Origin: Dermacentor variabilis
Taxonomy: Eukaryota > Arthropoda > Arachnida > Ixodida > Ixodidae
Reading direction: 5' to 3'
Assembly (NCBI RefSeq): GCF_050947875.1
Contig: NW_027460291.1
Location: 22,155,368 to 22,219,367 of the forward strand
Length of the DNA stretch: 64,000 bases
The notes under the pieces are model-generated. The model was not told the origin of the DNA, searched no databases, and worked only from the letters and a program-made list of their open reading frames with translations. This document shows positions 39,617 to 52,663 of this stretch, piece after piece (position 1 is the first letter of the stretch; every line of letters begins with the position of its first letter). Made by a program: the position numbers and the translations under genes.

Positions 39617-41566
39617 CAGTGGCGTAGCAACAGGGGGGGCCGGGGGGCCGTGGGCCCCGGGTGCAAGGGCCGGGCCAGTGGGGGGGAGGGGGGGGTGTCA
39701 TTTACGCCTGAAGACCCCTCTTTCCGCCGGCTTGACTGGGCGCAATTGAATATATATTGCAAAGAATGATCCGGTATCCAGTAGCCCGAGCTCATGCACC
39801 CGATGCTTTGCGCGCAGAATTGTCGACTGCAGCTCTATCAACACCCCACGAAATAATTGCACGAATGTGCGTGCTAAAAAATTTAATTCGCGAAATGGTC
39901 GCTAAACACTTAGCGGAACGTTTCATGTGGGGTGTGCTCGTGCTGTGCGTTCATGCCGGGAGCAGGAGTCGCTAAACATACAGTGAGGCGTTGTAAGGCG
40001 TTGGGGCTCTTGGGTCCCTCTTCCGTTCAGAACGCGCAGCGAAGACGAACAAAGACAGCAGCAAGAGGGCGTTCAACCAGCGCGCCTGGCGCTCGCGTTT
40101 ACGGCGAAGCGTTCGTTGAGAGCGACGTTGCATAAGTGGGGCCGTCAAAAGTCGCGAATGGGATTCTCTGGATCGTCTACAGACTCGGTTCGGCCGAAGA
40201 GTTTGGCGGCGTATGACTCGACAGGCTGTAGTCGCGGGCCCGCCGCGATGTCCGGCTCGCTTTTACTACCCCTCTCCCGCTCGCTCCGAGAAGCCGCTGC
40301 GATACCTGCCGTTATGTTTCACGCTTTCCTTCTTACCCTCGAAAGTTTCAGAAAACTGTTGTTGTTGTGTGACTTCATGTCACAAGTACAGTGTCTGTAT
40401 CAGCTCCACAGAATTTTATAAAAAAAAGTGAATTTTGTAAGGATATTTCCCGATCGAGATTCTATGAAGTTATGTGTTTTTGTGCTTACTAGGAACTCAG
40501 TAGCGCGAAAAATATAGCAGATAAGTAATAACCATATCCTTAATAATCCTGTAATTAGTACTTATAGAGGAAGCACTTCAATTCGAGAATTGAGGACTGT
40601 CAAATTATTAACAAAAACTTCTTAAACAAAATCGCTTTGGGTGCTACAACCTACAGTACTTTGACACTGCGGGCGGCGCCCAGTATACAGCAGCAGCGAA
40701 AGAAATATGAAATAGTGGACCAGTGACATTGATCCCTCAATCCTCTCCATTGCGAGTGCAGACCAACAGTAGTGCAAGCTTTCGCTGGCACGGGCTTCAT
40801 CGCGGCCTTTTCTTTCTTTTTTTATGGTGACGCCAACAATCGACGCGAAGCGTGCTCTATTCTGTTCCCAATCTTGCGGTGGTACCTCAGCTCGGATAAT
40901 CACGTTTGTAAATGAAAACAAGGCTTTATTGATCAGAATGAAGAGAACTCGTAATTGTCATAGCATTGGCGCCCGCGCAGCGGGTAGGCAGGTAGCGTTT
41001 TCTAATAGGGTGAGGAGATCAGCGTCACTGACAAACAATTTAATTTTCGTTTTCGTTCAGGGCTGCCCACAGACAAAATACTGCGTGCCATAGTACCTAC
41101 GACGATTTTTCTGAAGTTGTTGTTGGGCAAGATATGAATGTCGGGCTTCAATTTTGCAAATGTAATATTGCCGCTAAAATTGGGAATTAAAGCTTTATTA
41201 TAAAGATATTTTTTTTTTTACTTGTGACGTGAGTCATGTTTTCCACGATGCCGCATTTGTATTGGCTGCCAAGCATTACAGTCTGACAGAAGATGTGCAC
41301 ATGGGCTTATCACACGTTATCAGTGCAGCACCCTGTGTTATTTGGCGCAGGAAAAACAGCGTGTATATTGCTGCATTCGCGATCTCTGGGAAAGAAAGCG
41401 AAGGAGAGGGGCACCCGGGGAACGTGCGCCGTATCCAAGGCGGCTGTACTGGTGCTGAAACCCGGAAATTGTCGATATCCTCGCCTTCCTCTACTACACC
41501 AGGGGGGGGGGGGGTTGACAGAAGACCTATGGGCCCCGGTTGCCAGACGACCTAGCTACGCCACTG
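39617..41566. mobile_element. non-autonomous hAT-type DNA transposon with perfect 8-bp target duplication
   Basis: CAGTGGCGTAGC begins at 39617 and its reverse complement GCTACGCCACTG ends at 41566. CACGTGCG flanks both sides (39609-39616 and 41567-41574). A 12-bp terminal repeat starting CAG, with an 8-bp duplication, is typical of hAT. G-rich runs follow both ends (39632-39690 and 41500-41515). The interior (1,950 bp in all) has no transposase; frames there are short and unconvincing. Confidence 0.85.
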
Positions 41567-41574
41567 CACGTGCG

Positions 41575-42664
41575 AATAGAACATTCGCGGCGCTTGGCCA
41601 TGGCTTGGCGATGAAACCTGCGTCAAGGGTGTGCGATAAACATGCACCTTCCGTTCAGCGTGCTATTTATTTTTTTTAGGAGAACCCAAAGCACGCATTA
41701 TTGATAAACTCCGGTAGTAATCGTCACGGAAGCGATTAGAGCACAACACTGTTCTTGAGCGCTTGAAGTTGTTTCGCTTCACAGCAGCCTCCCACTCAGC
41801 TGAAAGCTTCTTGTCTTGGAGGAACTAATGGAACATCGGAACATCGTCGCGGCCGCTGGTGTTCGTGTAAGCGTAGGCTGCACAGAACGCCGGCATGATC
41901 GGCCTACAAGTTCAATTGATGCTGCGCACGTCAACTACCACTCCTATATACACACAAATAAAGGAATGTAGGGTCGAGCAAAGCAGATTAGGACGGCACG
42001 CACGCAGAAATAAGCCCGGTCAGGCACGGTCGCGGAGACTGCGAAGGAGCGGAACACCAGTGTTGACGTCACTAAGCCACGGTTTCCAGTCTCCGCTCGC
42101 ATCGTCAGCAGCAGCGCGCGGCGCTCGACGGGGGGCGGAGCTACAGCGCAATTTTAACCGACGATTGCGTCGCTCCTAAGTGAAAAATCCCCCCCCCCCC
42201 AAATTTTACCTTCATGGTTTATAAGGTTCCCGCATCCGTATATGAGCGTCTTATTGAATTCGACAGACTCTTCAGCTTCCCTTTAAATAGTACCTCCGTA
42301 ATGACGCACAGCCTGCCTTGGCGCCGCATACAGGTGTGCATACAACGGCGTGCATACAACGAACCTACTGGGTGCACCAGGTGGATTTTGGCCAGGTCAG
42401 CCACAACATGCACTCGCGGTGTCTCGCATGCTGTTGACAAGCGAATAATGGAGGTGTAAGTGCGATGCCCACAGAGTTTGTAGGCTGAAAACTTGGTACA
42501 CATTGGCACTTTAGAGGGCACCAGATACCCCCATCCCCGCACACGCTAGACGCAAATAAAATCTGACAATACACTTTCGTTGGAAACAAGCTGCCAGAGT
42601 GAAGTTCTGAAGCAGCAAAGAAATTACAACTATATATGCGAGAATGCAACTGATTGAAGCCAGC
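41575..42664. other. no recognisable gene or element
   Basis: G+C-rich around 42050-42180, with a C run at 42190-42200. No coding frame, tRNA or repeat with readable ends is seen. Confidence 0.4.
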
Positions 42665-43320
42665 ACCTTCAACATGGGTCAATTTGGCCCGTTATATCTT
42701 GTGAATAAAGCAAATGTGGAAACATAATATCGCACCCACATTTTGCACAACATAAGTGGACTTCTATCGGAAACTTTTTCAAAAACTGGAACAGGGATAT
42801 CTTTTTTGAAAAAAAAAATTTAACTTTTTTTTTCTTGTGTTTCATGTAGGGAGATAACATTTTGCTTAAATGTTGTAAGGAGAACTTTCAATGTTTGACA
42901 CTTTTTCAAGTTTCTGTGTATAATAGAAAACGTGCCAAGATGTATCAAAGTTACATAATTTTTCTGGTTTGGGCAATGTTTGGAATTCTTTAACATTTTT
43001 TCGTTTGTGGACAGCATAAAAATACACATGGAACTAATTTACTGTGAAGCGTATTAAAATGAGCAAAAAAGTTTTTCGACAACGCTTTTAGTTTACATTT
43101 AATTCGGCCGTGAAATTGGAAAATATTGTGGTAAGTGATAAACGAACGCTTGCACCACCACCTTCAAATATTTTTTTGGCTTGCTGGGAATGCTTTTCGA
43201 GAATAAAATTTTCGGTTCCAGGCAGTTTGAATATTCCTACATGACATATAAATAAAACTAGACAAAACAAAAATATCAAGTGGGCATGCATGTTTGATCT
43301 CTCCTGGAATCGCCCTATGA
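42665..43320 (-). repeat. dispersed A+T-rich repeat, copy 2 (minus)
   Basis: Reverse-complement counterpart of 7490-8175. Shared blocks include the start CATGGGTCAATTTGGCCCGT, the TTTTCATTT/AAAAAACATTAAAGAATT-type core, and the end GGAATATTCAAACTG / GATTCCAGGAGAG. Identity is clear but moderate, so the copies are not recent. An ATGACAT-rich minisatellite adjoins it, as it does copy 1. Confidence 0.7.
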
Positions 43321-44095
43321 CATCAATGACATATTTGTCATGGCATGTATGTCAACATAAATGGTATGTATGACATGATGCCTTCGTGGTGGCTTCTTTA
43401 ACTTGGTTTATGTCAGTATATGAACAACATGCATTCATGACTTGAATAATGAAGACATACAAGTGCATGTCATATGATGGTATCAATGACATAGATGGTA
43501 TGAATGACATGATGCTGTCGCAATCATTTCCTTTTGTATCTGAATGTGAATGACATGACATGGGTGCATGACAAGACATTAATGACATGCATGTCATGAC
43601 GTTAATGACAAGACATGAATCTGCATGTCATTCTTGTCATGTTGTGCATGTGTCTCGCCACACATATCCTGATACATATCCAGCTAAAGAAATGACCATG
43701 ATGCCATTACCTCATCTCATTTCATTTGTCATGGATATCCGGATATATAACTTGTTATAAAATGGAAATCACATGAATGACAATTGTGTGATGATGTGGA
43801 TGACATGTCATGAATGTCATAAATGAGATGACTATAATGGATTGAATGGCATGCATTTATTTAAGTGACTATATTCTGGATATGCGTGTAATGACATGCA
43901 TGTGTGACGTTAATGATGTCATGACATTTATGTCCTAAAATGATTGGCATGAATGCGTTGGTCTGTATATCAAATCATGACATGATTCCCGTGAATGTCA
44001 TGGCATACATCACAAGAACGAGATAAATTTATAACATGCATGCATGCATGGCATGGCATTACCATGACAAGAACCTATGACATGAACTTGATCCA
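43310..44095. repeat. degenerate ATGACA/TGTCAT-rich minisatellite
   Basis: The stretch is built from irregular repeats of CATGACAT, GAATGACAT and GTCATG. Longer units share GATGC-TTCGTGGTGGCTTCTT-type segments near 43378 and 43511. Copy 1 of the neighbouring dispersed repeat has only a short version (7410-7495), so the array seems to have expanded here. It is locally self-complementary because TGTCATGACA is palindromic. Confidence 0.6.
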
Positions 44096-45510
44096 ACCCA
44101 GTGGACCAAGTTGTCTACTACTTGGGCCGATGACTATATGCTTGCGTTCGCGATGCCGTGATGGTCGTTGCATTGTCATTCCAGCCTTGTAATCCAACTC
44201 TCACCTTCATTCTCGCGTGCCATCTGTGCTCGAGCCAGGGGGCACGCGTGAGAAGATCCAGGCATCTCGGCAACAGAGCACCAGGTGGTGGTTGCATAGA
44301 TATGTTCAAACAGTGATTGAAAAGCAAGTTTCCCACGAGCGTTGGCTTGAAGCTGGTTTGATGTGTCAATCAATCATGCAACTATGTTGGTGCCTTCAAG
44401 ACACCGCACATTTGTGGCTGATGGGTAGCAGTGATGCATTAGCAGTGGCGCACCAGTGAAAACACAGTAAAGCAGAGATGATCTGAATCGTGTTCTTAGT
44501 ACCATAACTTGCATATGGTATAAGGATTTTTTATATATGGCATCTAAAATTTGTTGCTTATATCAAAAAGATCTTGTGAACTTAATGTAAATGTGGTTTC
44601 AGTTTCAATATCACACACTGCATTTGAGCGAACCCAGTGCACTAGAAAGTAACTTGGAGTGACAACAAATTTTGAGCACCGTGCAATCCTCGGCCATATA
44701 GCTTGTGGGTAGTTTACAGTGCTTGCCTGTGTGATCTAGCCCAATTGTTTCCACAGGCAGTGCAGCTGTCTCTGGCAAGGTTGTGCTCAGTCACCATAAG
44801 TTCACTTTTCAACTCAAATCAGAGCAAATTATGTTGCACCAAAAGTTGGGAGTTGTCTGAACAAAAGCTTTTAAGCTAGTTACTTGGCCAGCATATGTTT
44901 TCTATCATGTGAACACGTATTTGCAACATGCGTAGAAAATTCACCAGACGAAGTTCTACATTTGCAAGTAAGCTGCCTGACAGCAATACTGAGGAGTTGC
45001 CATGATCATGCACTTTTGGTAGTTATTGTTTTCACTCTACCCTTTTTCTGGCCAACAGCCGCTTGCTCCTTGCATAGCAGTCACGTGTCAGGAACACATG
45101 ATAGTCACTATCAGGCAGCTATGATGCATGCATCATTTTCAGCAGAGAATTTCCATTTTCCTAGTTTTGTTTTGGGGTGCCATTTCTAAGGGACTCTGTT
45201 ACATATTTTGATTATGTCCTGTGCATATGTCAGAGTCAGCACATTTGAGCGATGCAGTTGACAGCTTGGCCTAGTTTAGGCACTGTCAAAGTATATGAGT
45301 TTTGTGCCCATATAGTGGAAGCGTCTTGTTCGATGCCACTGCATTAAGAACCAATTTTAATGCAGAGTCTTAAAGAGCTCAGTGGAGATGACTGCAGTCC
45401 ATCAAATAAGCTGGTATCCGCAGCCTCATGAATGTGGTTCCAAAAAATTCGTCAGGAACAACACTACCACGTAATATACTCAATGATCAGCTGTGTTTCA
45501 AATTTGCTTG
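44096..45510. other. no recognisable gene or element
   Basis: Short frames occur on both strands (for example 44217-44459 plus), but none has a conserved motif, splice support or polyA signal. No structured repeat is seen. Confidence 0.35.
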
Positions 45511-45514
45511 TTCA

Positions 45515-45782
45515 CGTTTTTTTTTTTTTATGGGGTTTTACGTGCCAAAACTACGATCTGATTATGAGGCACGCCATAGTGGGGGACACCAGATTAATTT
45601 TGAGCACATGGGGTTCTTTAATGTGCACTTAAAGCTAAATACAGAGGTCTTTCACATATCCTTTTCTCACATTTTTGCATTTCGCGCCCATCGAAATGCG
45701 GCCGCCGTGGCTGGGATTTGATCTCACAACCTCATGCTTAGCAACGCAACACCAAAACCACTAAACAACCACAACGTGTCTG
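45515..45782 (-). mobile_element. Ruka-type SINE, minus strand
   Basis: Reading the minus strand from about 45782: a degenerate tRNA-like head, CACGGCGGCCGCATTTCGAT, GGGCGCGAAAT, a degenerate GTGCAC...AAAGAACCCC core (near 45610-45635), then GCGTGCCTCATAATCAGATC and a poly-A-like end (T run at 45519-45530). It is older than the 26.4-kb copy. No clean target duplication could be read. Confidence 0.75.
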
Positions 45783-46004
45783 TTCATTTTCAACTCGCTT
45801 GTTGCAGTCTTTAGCTTCAAGTTTCTTTGTTATGCGCTATTTTCCAGCCTATTAGTTTAGCACAGGCAGCATACACTGGTAATTTTTCTTTTCTTCAGGG
45901 GCATCGTTACATGGCTTGTGAGTGGCTTCTATATGTGTCTCAATGTATTTTTAGCTGTTTAGAGGTTTCCATCTCACAATCTGAGTTCCTGTGTGACTAC
46001 TTGG

Positions 46005-46302
46005 CCTAGGCCACGGAGTAAGACATTTAGGAGGGGAAACTCCCGTCAGCGCGAGCGACCAGATAAGGTCACAATTGTTGTATGCGCCGACGGGGCCATA
46101 TACAGTGGCGGCGGTGCGGCGGAGAAGCCGCAGCGAAAAAAAAAATGCAGCGCCCGGGCAGGCTGCTCCGGCGCGCTCTCAACGGCGGTAATTTCTTTCC
46201 AGGCCGCCAGCATGATAACGGCTCCGCGGGCTTGTGACTTTTTCTGGTTGCCGCAAACAGCGGAGTTTCCACTCCTAAATGTTTCTTGCACCGTGGCCTA
46301 GG
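46005..46302. mobile_element. MITE with long terminal inverted repeats (about 300 bp)
   Basis: The left end CCTAGGCCACGGAGTAAGAC and the right end (reverse complement CCTAGGCCACGGTGCAAGAA) continue as imperfect repeats of about 45 bp, both reaching CATTTAGGAG-GGAAACTCC. If the terminus is GGCCACGG, a TA sits directly outside on each side, which would fit a Tc1/mariner-like TA duplication. The interior is G+C-rich (46095-46200), with no coding capacity. Confidence 0.65.
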
Positions 46303-48956
46303 CAGACATTCCTGCACAGCTTTTCAGAAGGCCGACTACCAATCGCAAACCCATCACTTGCCAGGGTATTGAAAATTACCTCAGTCATTTGCATGTCTTC
46401 GAACTGTGGGGTTTCAAATTTGCTCTTGGGACAAAGGAACGACAACACAGTTCTGCAGAAAAAGGTAATTTATTGCACCTTTTATACACTAATGCTGGCT
46501 AGCCAAATTTCAACTAATGGACGTGCCGAAGGGTGCCAACAAATCCAAGTCCGACTCACCTGGGCAGGATACTGAGCAAATATGTTTGCTCCCATGCTGG
46601 ACGCCTAATCTTTTGAGTGTACAGTCACATGAATGGTGGTGCATTCAAAAGATCATGTTCATCCATTCTAGTATTCCGTTCCAAAGCCTTTCGCAGGACG
46701 GTCTCACGAAACGTGCCAATGGGCACGCAAAGCGCCCACACGCACCACCGACCTCAAGCTGAAAAGGGGAAGGCCCATTCCCTTTGCACCCGAGTATCCA
46801 TGCTGCTCAACCTGCTCTCGGGACATGCCCTCAGCAACTTGCTGAAATTTTCTCCATTGATCCTTGTGCCTTCAATCTTCAGTCTAGAATCTCTTGCATT
46901 TCTTGCCAGTGTGCAATAACACAGGAGAGATTGTTGCACTTGTGAATCATTATTCTCACTGTGTCTGTAGATATCTAAGATCCAGTAAAACCTCGACCAT
47001 TAATATAATCCCGTATTGTGCGATTTCCTGGCACCAACATTCGTGATCGATAACGCAAAAAGTGAGACCATACAGTTACGCTTCTTTTTATTGGTTAATA
47101 TGTTCCTGGAAAACACAATCTTTTGGCACGAACATTTACAGCATCACCAAACTGCGATCAAATAACTATAGATCCCATGTGAAAAAGGTGCAAGGCATGC
47201 GCAATCAAGAACAGTAGGTGCCTGCCATAACCGCTTCCCTGCAGTACTTGCATGCTGTGTCATGTGAAAATGCCGGCACCCACTCACTTTCTTTTTCCCG
47301 TACCAGCAAATCACCTCGCAGGGCGTTGCAATAAGCATCTTCACCTATCTGTGTCTCGGCATGTTGCCATTAAAAGCGTACCGCATGTTTTTAATAGGTG
47401 ATAACCCAAACGCGCCGCTGTTCCCTGCTGCAAGCGGAATCAAGTGAGCGTCATGCTTTGCTCTGGTGGCATCATATTGCAGCGCTGTCCACCAGGTCGA
47501 TTTCGTTTCGCTTTCCCGTCACCTTTTAAAGCACTATGCAACTGGAAAACGAAAAAGCACATCTTGGGCTGCTAGGGCCTCACCATCTCGATGCATTTCA
47601 GCGTTTCATGCCTCAATGAATGTATAATATTCGCATTACATAGGTAACTACAATTGAGCCTGTCAAATTGTTTAGTGACTTCGAGTCTTGTGCTTGCAGA
47701 GTTAGTACATTTTTCTGCAGAGTTAGCAGAGTTAGCAGAAATGCAGAGTTAGCATTTTTTCTCGCATTTCCAAAATGCTTGAAGGTTCTATGGTATTCAC
47801 ATATGCTTCCCGGACTATGCAATACCTCCATGACTGCCAGTATCTCAGCTGAATTGAATACCTTTCGTAATGTATGTTTTCATTGCCTGGTGAAGGCATT
47901 GTTTATGCCATGAAGATTTACATGAATATTCATTGTTAAATATCCTTTTCACAAACCATACTGTTCTTGCTTTGCTCAAAGCATTGACCCAATTTGATTT
48001 AAAATTATCTTTGTATCTGTGATTTTTCAAATTATTGATGTCCACCTTTTCATTTGTTAGTACGGTCAACTTTGGTTAATTCAACCCTGACAGGACCGAC
48101 AAAATTGAATTATCCATGGGTCAAATTAAACAAGATGCAGAAAAAGTGCAAAAACACTGCTGATTCATTTGGAACATATTTGCAATACATTTGTGATTTA
48201 AGGCCACAGCAGTTTCATGAGGGCTCTTGATCTGATGATTTTTATTTTAACAAGCGCTGCACACATAAGTTGTACTGATATACTGCATAGTCACCGCCAA
48301 AATGTGCCGTTTACACGGCGTTTATGGGCTTCTCTTTCTGGACACGCTCCACCATCTAGTGTCGTAGAGTCCGTGCAAGCTTGATTCGGCCCAGCACTGG
48401 AGAAATTTTGAAGGATTTTTCTTTGTCATTAAAGAGCAGCACATGCTCAGTGCCTCCAGTCAAAGAGGTTCAATGAAATGCGGCACAGGCCCATTGGCAG
48501 ATACGCAGCGACTCAAGTTGTTCCAGTGGTTGGTTTCAAACTCTTCCCTCAGCACAGCAGCCCTATGCTCGATCCATCAGACTATAATAGACTACCAGTG
48601 ACCCAAGTTGGGACAAACAAACAAACATGCCAAAAAATGTGTGAAGTATCTTAAGAACGCTAATTGCATTAAAAGGCGCAGACGACACAAGTGCTACTTC
48701 AGTTGTTAGTAGAGCTTGTGTCATCTACATCTTCTTTCATTCTGTTGCTCAAAACTAGTACTACCTTGGATCTGTTACGGAGACCTGAATACTGAACACA
48801 AAGGCTGATGTCCCACACAGCAAAGGTTCAGATAAAACTACAAAAGCTCACTAAGTGATTCTACAGAAATTCCAGTTATTCCTAAAGCAGATGAGATCTG
48901 TGAGTACATCCCAATTGCAGGCAATGGCATGATCTGCTGCAGGAATGACTGAATTG
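46303..48956. other. no recognisable gene; scattered degenerate repeat traces
   Basis: Stretches such as TAAAACCTCGACCATTAATA (46986 onward) and GGTCAACTTTGGTTAATTCAA (48063 onward) resemble ends of pogo/Tigger-like MITEs. Partner ends could not be found. There are no conserved coding frames. Confidence 0.35.
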
Positions 48957-49050
48957 GATTCTGTGGTTTTACGGGCCAAAACCATGATTTGATTATGAGG
49001 CATGCCATGGTAGGGGACTGTGGAATAAATAATTTTGGTCACCTTTTTAA
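48957..49050 (-). mobile_element. truncated Ruka-type SINE, minus strand
   Basis: TGTGGTTTTACGGGCCAAAACCATGATTTGATTATGAGGCATGCCATGGTAGGGGACT corresponds to the 3' part of a Ruka SINE (the GGCGTGCCTCATAATCA end, here read in reverse). The head and core are missing. Divergence indicates an old copy. Confidence 0.6.
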
Positions 49051-49655
49051 CATGCTTCCAATGTGCAGGAATGACCGACAGAAAATTCACAGGAGGCATG
49101 ACACCGACATCTCAAATAACAAGCTTGGCAACATTTGTGCAGCCATTCAGAAATGGCCCAAGGGCAGTAGATGTCTAGTTAAACATGCCTCCAGCTTTAC
49201 ACAATGTCTGCAAGGTGCCAATTCAGATAAAATTCACATTGACCATTCCATAAATGTTTGTCTGAAGAAGCATTGCTAAAAGGCGCACCCAGCTGTCATT
49301 ATCAGTTGTTGCTCATAAAGTTTGGCAGCAAATGCATCTCCTGTCATAACACCCACAGGGCTGCTGCTGAAGCTATTGATGTGAGCATGCGCAGACGTTT
49401 CCAAATCCTGCATCCAACTTTTTCTCTTATTAAATAGCCACTGACCCCAGTATGGTGCTAGAATTCCTCAAACATGCAAGAAATTGTTATACTATGCTGT
49501 TGTAATATCACCACTTAAAGATGCATGTCAAATGCATTGCAGCTTCTTGATGTAGGGTGTGCTGACAAGCGCTACTCTATACATAATGAAAATTGGAGGT
49601 GATCGTCTTGTATCAAAACCTGTTGCTGCACGTGTCAGGTCAGCCTGGTGCGGTA

Positions 49656-49823
49656 CAGTGAAATCTCGATAAACGTAACCGCTGCTAAAACAGACCACCT
49701 TCATGGTTGGTTGGTTTTGTATTCATGCAATGCTCTCTGCAGTGTCTCTCGGTAAATGGAACTACTGATAAATGAAACCAATTTCTCTGGTCCCTTGAGG
49801 TTCCATTTAAGGAGAGTCCACTG
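49656..49823. mobile_element. short pogo-like MITE with TA duplication (168 bp)
   Basis: CAGTG starts at 49656 and CACTG ends at 49823, each with TA directly outside (49654-49655 and 49824-49825). Near the left end is AAATCTCGATAAACGTAAC, and near the right end TTAAGGAGAGTCCACTG. These are the 'CAGTgaAaCCTCGaTAAACg' type of terminal sequence I associate with pogo/Tigger elements. No coding capacity. Confidence 0.6.
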
Positions 49824-49825
49824 TA

Positions 49826-52663
49826 GTTGCAAACCACACAATGGCCATGTCGCCAAAAGCTGGATGCACTTCGTATCAGTCATGCTTTCCTTTTTCACTG
49901 TGCACTTCTCTGCATTTGATTCAGCATGGGAAAACAAGCTGGGTCCTCTGCTGTCACTTCTCTCATAATGTGCAGTGCCTTTCTCCCACTTTCGGCAAGA
50001 CAGTCGCAATGCAGCTTTAACCAATGAACTGAGCTGCACATCAGTGAGTCGAGACTCCCCGCCTCATTTTTTTTTTGTGCGTAGGAGCTCTTGCAAACAC
50101 ACCCTATGCTAAGAAGCTACATTTTATTTACCACCCATTTTAAATTTGGTCTTAAAAGATGGCATAATTCATTATTTATTGCACATTCAAGGAATTGAGG
50201 TCTTGTACTGTGATTATGGAACCATTAGCAAATACGGAAATAAAGTGAGACAAAAGTCTGTTAGTACTGCTCTAACTTTTTTTGATATGGTGCCTTCTGC
50301 TTTGTATGTCATGCTTTCCATTACAGCTCCAGTTGACTTGTGTTGTCCCTTCTGATCGGTCCTTTATTTGCACTGCTATATCATAAACAGAGCTCATCGA
50401 CTTTCCGTGCTAATGCACTGTACTTTATGCATAGTCCTTAACATTGTAGAATGTTTCACTCATTTGTGTGTACATTTTTATGCATTGCCTTACAACCAAG
50501 TTTAAATTTTTTTTTCTGTTGTACTATATACTCTTGACTGCTCTTTGTGGAAACGAGTCTATCCCCCTCTCACACAATAAAGGGCCTCTTCAATTATTAG
50601 TCAGACAGTCCCAGGCTGCTTGGGACTGCTGTGCCGAATTTAATTTTCTCAAACAGATTCAGAAGCTCCTGCCACCAGTCGAAGAGCTTCCAGAATCGCG
50701 GCATTTTTCATGGACCAGAATCACGGACTGTCCACAGACTTTCGGAGCTGTCGGCAGATATTTGCTCGGACACGTGCAAGCAGCTAGCAGAAGATGGCTG
50801 CCTTTAATAGATGCGCATGGCATATGACGCCATGTTGTGGAAATGTGCTTCTGTGTACTTTGCACGTTTCAGATGGCAAATACTGTGCGCTCGGCTATTG
50901 CACCTGTTACATTGGTGCTTTGTGTGCCCTCATGCAAGTTTTTCACGAGCGGTCTAATTGCTGCAGCCTTAGTCTGGTTTTTTTTTTTTTTTTTTTAAGA
51001 GGGAAACACAGCGATCAGGTGCACATGCTTACTTTTCTTGATGTGTCTTGCAAAATCTGTTATGCTCGTTGCTATATGTGTAGTGAACAGGTAGATGTTG
51101 CTTTTCACGTGAGTGAAACAGGTGTGTGAGGAAGCATATCATATATTGCATGTGGCTGTTTCAGGTCAGTAGCTGGGGTAGTAATAATCGCAGTTACACC
51201 GATTGCTGTCTACATATTTTGAACCCTTCCGTAACAAAGTTTGAGCGTTTGCTTTTGGACGTGCAAGATTAGTAGACGGTGTACACATGCTCTCTTCTAG
51301 ACACGCATCAGGCCTTTAATTAAGATGGTCTCACGAGCTTTGACGATATCAGCGGGTGTTTTCTGCATGAACAGCGGCGTGGTACAACTGCGATTTTGCA
51401 TATGTCCATGTGAGAATTCCGGTTAAATTTCAAAAGCAACGTGCTAGCTTAAATACATCGGTTAAGGGGCATGAAGAGCGAGAGTGTGACGTAAACTGCA
51501 CTTTGCAAGCACATTCTATGCGCTCAGGCTGAGATTCCACTATGAAAGCTTTACGATTGTGTCGGCGATGTGGCCCCTGAGACTGCACCTAGCTGATAGC
51601 CCCCTAGCTGGATATCTCCGAGTAGCTAAGAGCAGACGATGGCAGCCAGGAGAGTGACTTCCGGTCCAGTGCTTTCGAAGGAAACCTCGGGCAGTCCCCG
51701 ATGGCTGGATGACGTGACTGTGAGGCACTAGTCTTTCAGGGCTAGTCAGACTGGAAGCCGCAGATGGTTTGTGGACAGTCCGGGACTGCATAATCTAAAA
51801 GGCCAAGTGTTTTCATGTCTGAAGCCATGAGGTGTCTGCATAAAGAAAGACTACGCCCCTTCTTGAACACATTGGTGCGTGCTCATTCATTTGACATGCA
51901 CTACCCAAAATTTTTTGTAGTCAAACAAGGAAGGCATAAGGAGCGCTTACAATGGACTATTTTCCCTATGGTGGCAGATCCAGACAGTTTTTTTTTTTAC
52001 AACAGGAACACACAGCCTCCTCAGACCCCATGTCCCAAAACAGTCAGTTCTACATCCTTTTCAAAAACCAAAGCAAGATGTATGCAGTACCATATACGTA
52101 TGGTGTACCTTGTTACTAGTGGTTTTTAAGAAAATTGGTGCCACTTTGTGCAAGATTGTTGTATCACAAAAACACTTGGGAAGGCCAAGTGCCACTAGAT
52201 TGTGCTGCAATCAAACATAAATGTGTTACTATGCACTGTTATAGCTGCCATGTCTTTAGGTAAACAAGAGATTTCAAGCAAAAGGTTTTCAGCTTGGGAA
52301 AAGACTAGTTAGTGGAAGTTTGACCCCAGACATCTCTTGGGTCTGAGGCAGTTAGCATGACAGGGTTAACACATTTCACTTAGTAATATCTTTTCTCTTA
52401 AATTGTCCTTGCCACTGTAATTTTACAGTTACCCATTTTTGAGAGACTTGCTTTCGTTACAACTTGTATGTGGTGCCTGCAGGCCCTCTACATGCTCGTA
52501 ATGACTTCTAAGATGATTTCAAACAAACGTGCAAGCATGCAACAGCCAATGAACTGGCCAAAACGATGGCAGTCCATGTGAACACATTTCAAAAAGCCTT
52601 TCTCAATGTGCAGACTTTGTGAGAAAACAGCACAATCAGTGATTAAACTTGGCTTCTTGCTTC
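49826..52663. other. no recognisable gene or element
   Basis: T-rich runs (50502-50515, 50979-50997) and short frames only. A 15-base GGACTGTCCACAGAC-type motif occurs inverted at about 50725 and 51770, but too little flanking similarity supports a repeat. This is downstream flank of TRAPPC4 (minus strand). No clear AATAAA for that gene was found close to its stop. Confidence 0.35.

Noticed and set aside
43310..44095. CRISPR-like or regularly spaced repeat array
   Set aside because: The ATGACAT repeats are irregular, have no unique spacers of constant size, and the genome is eukaryotic.
47144..47344. Possible gene fragment on the minus strand
   Set aside because: Short, with no conserved residues or signals, and it neighbours degenerate repeat-like sequence.
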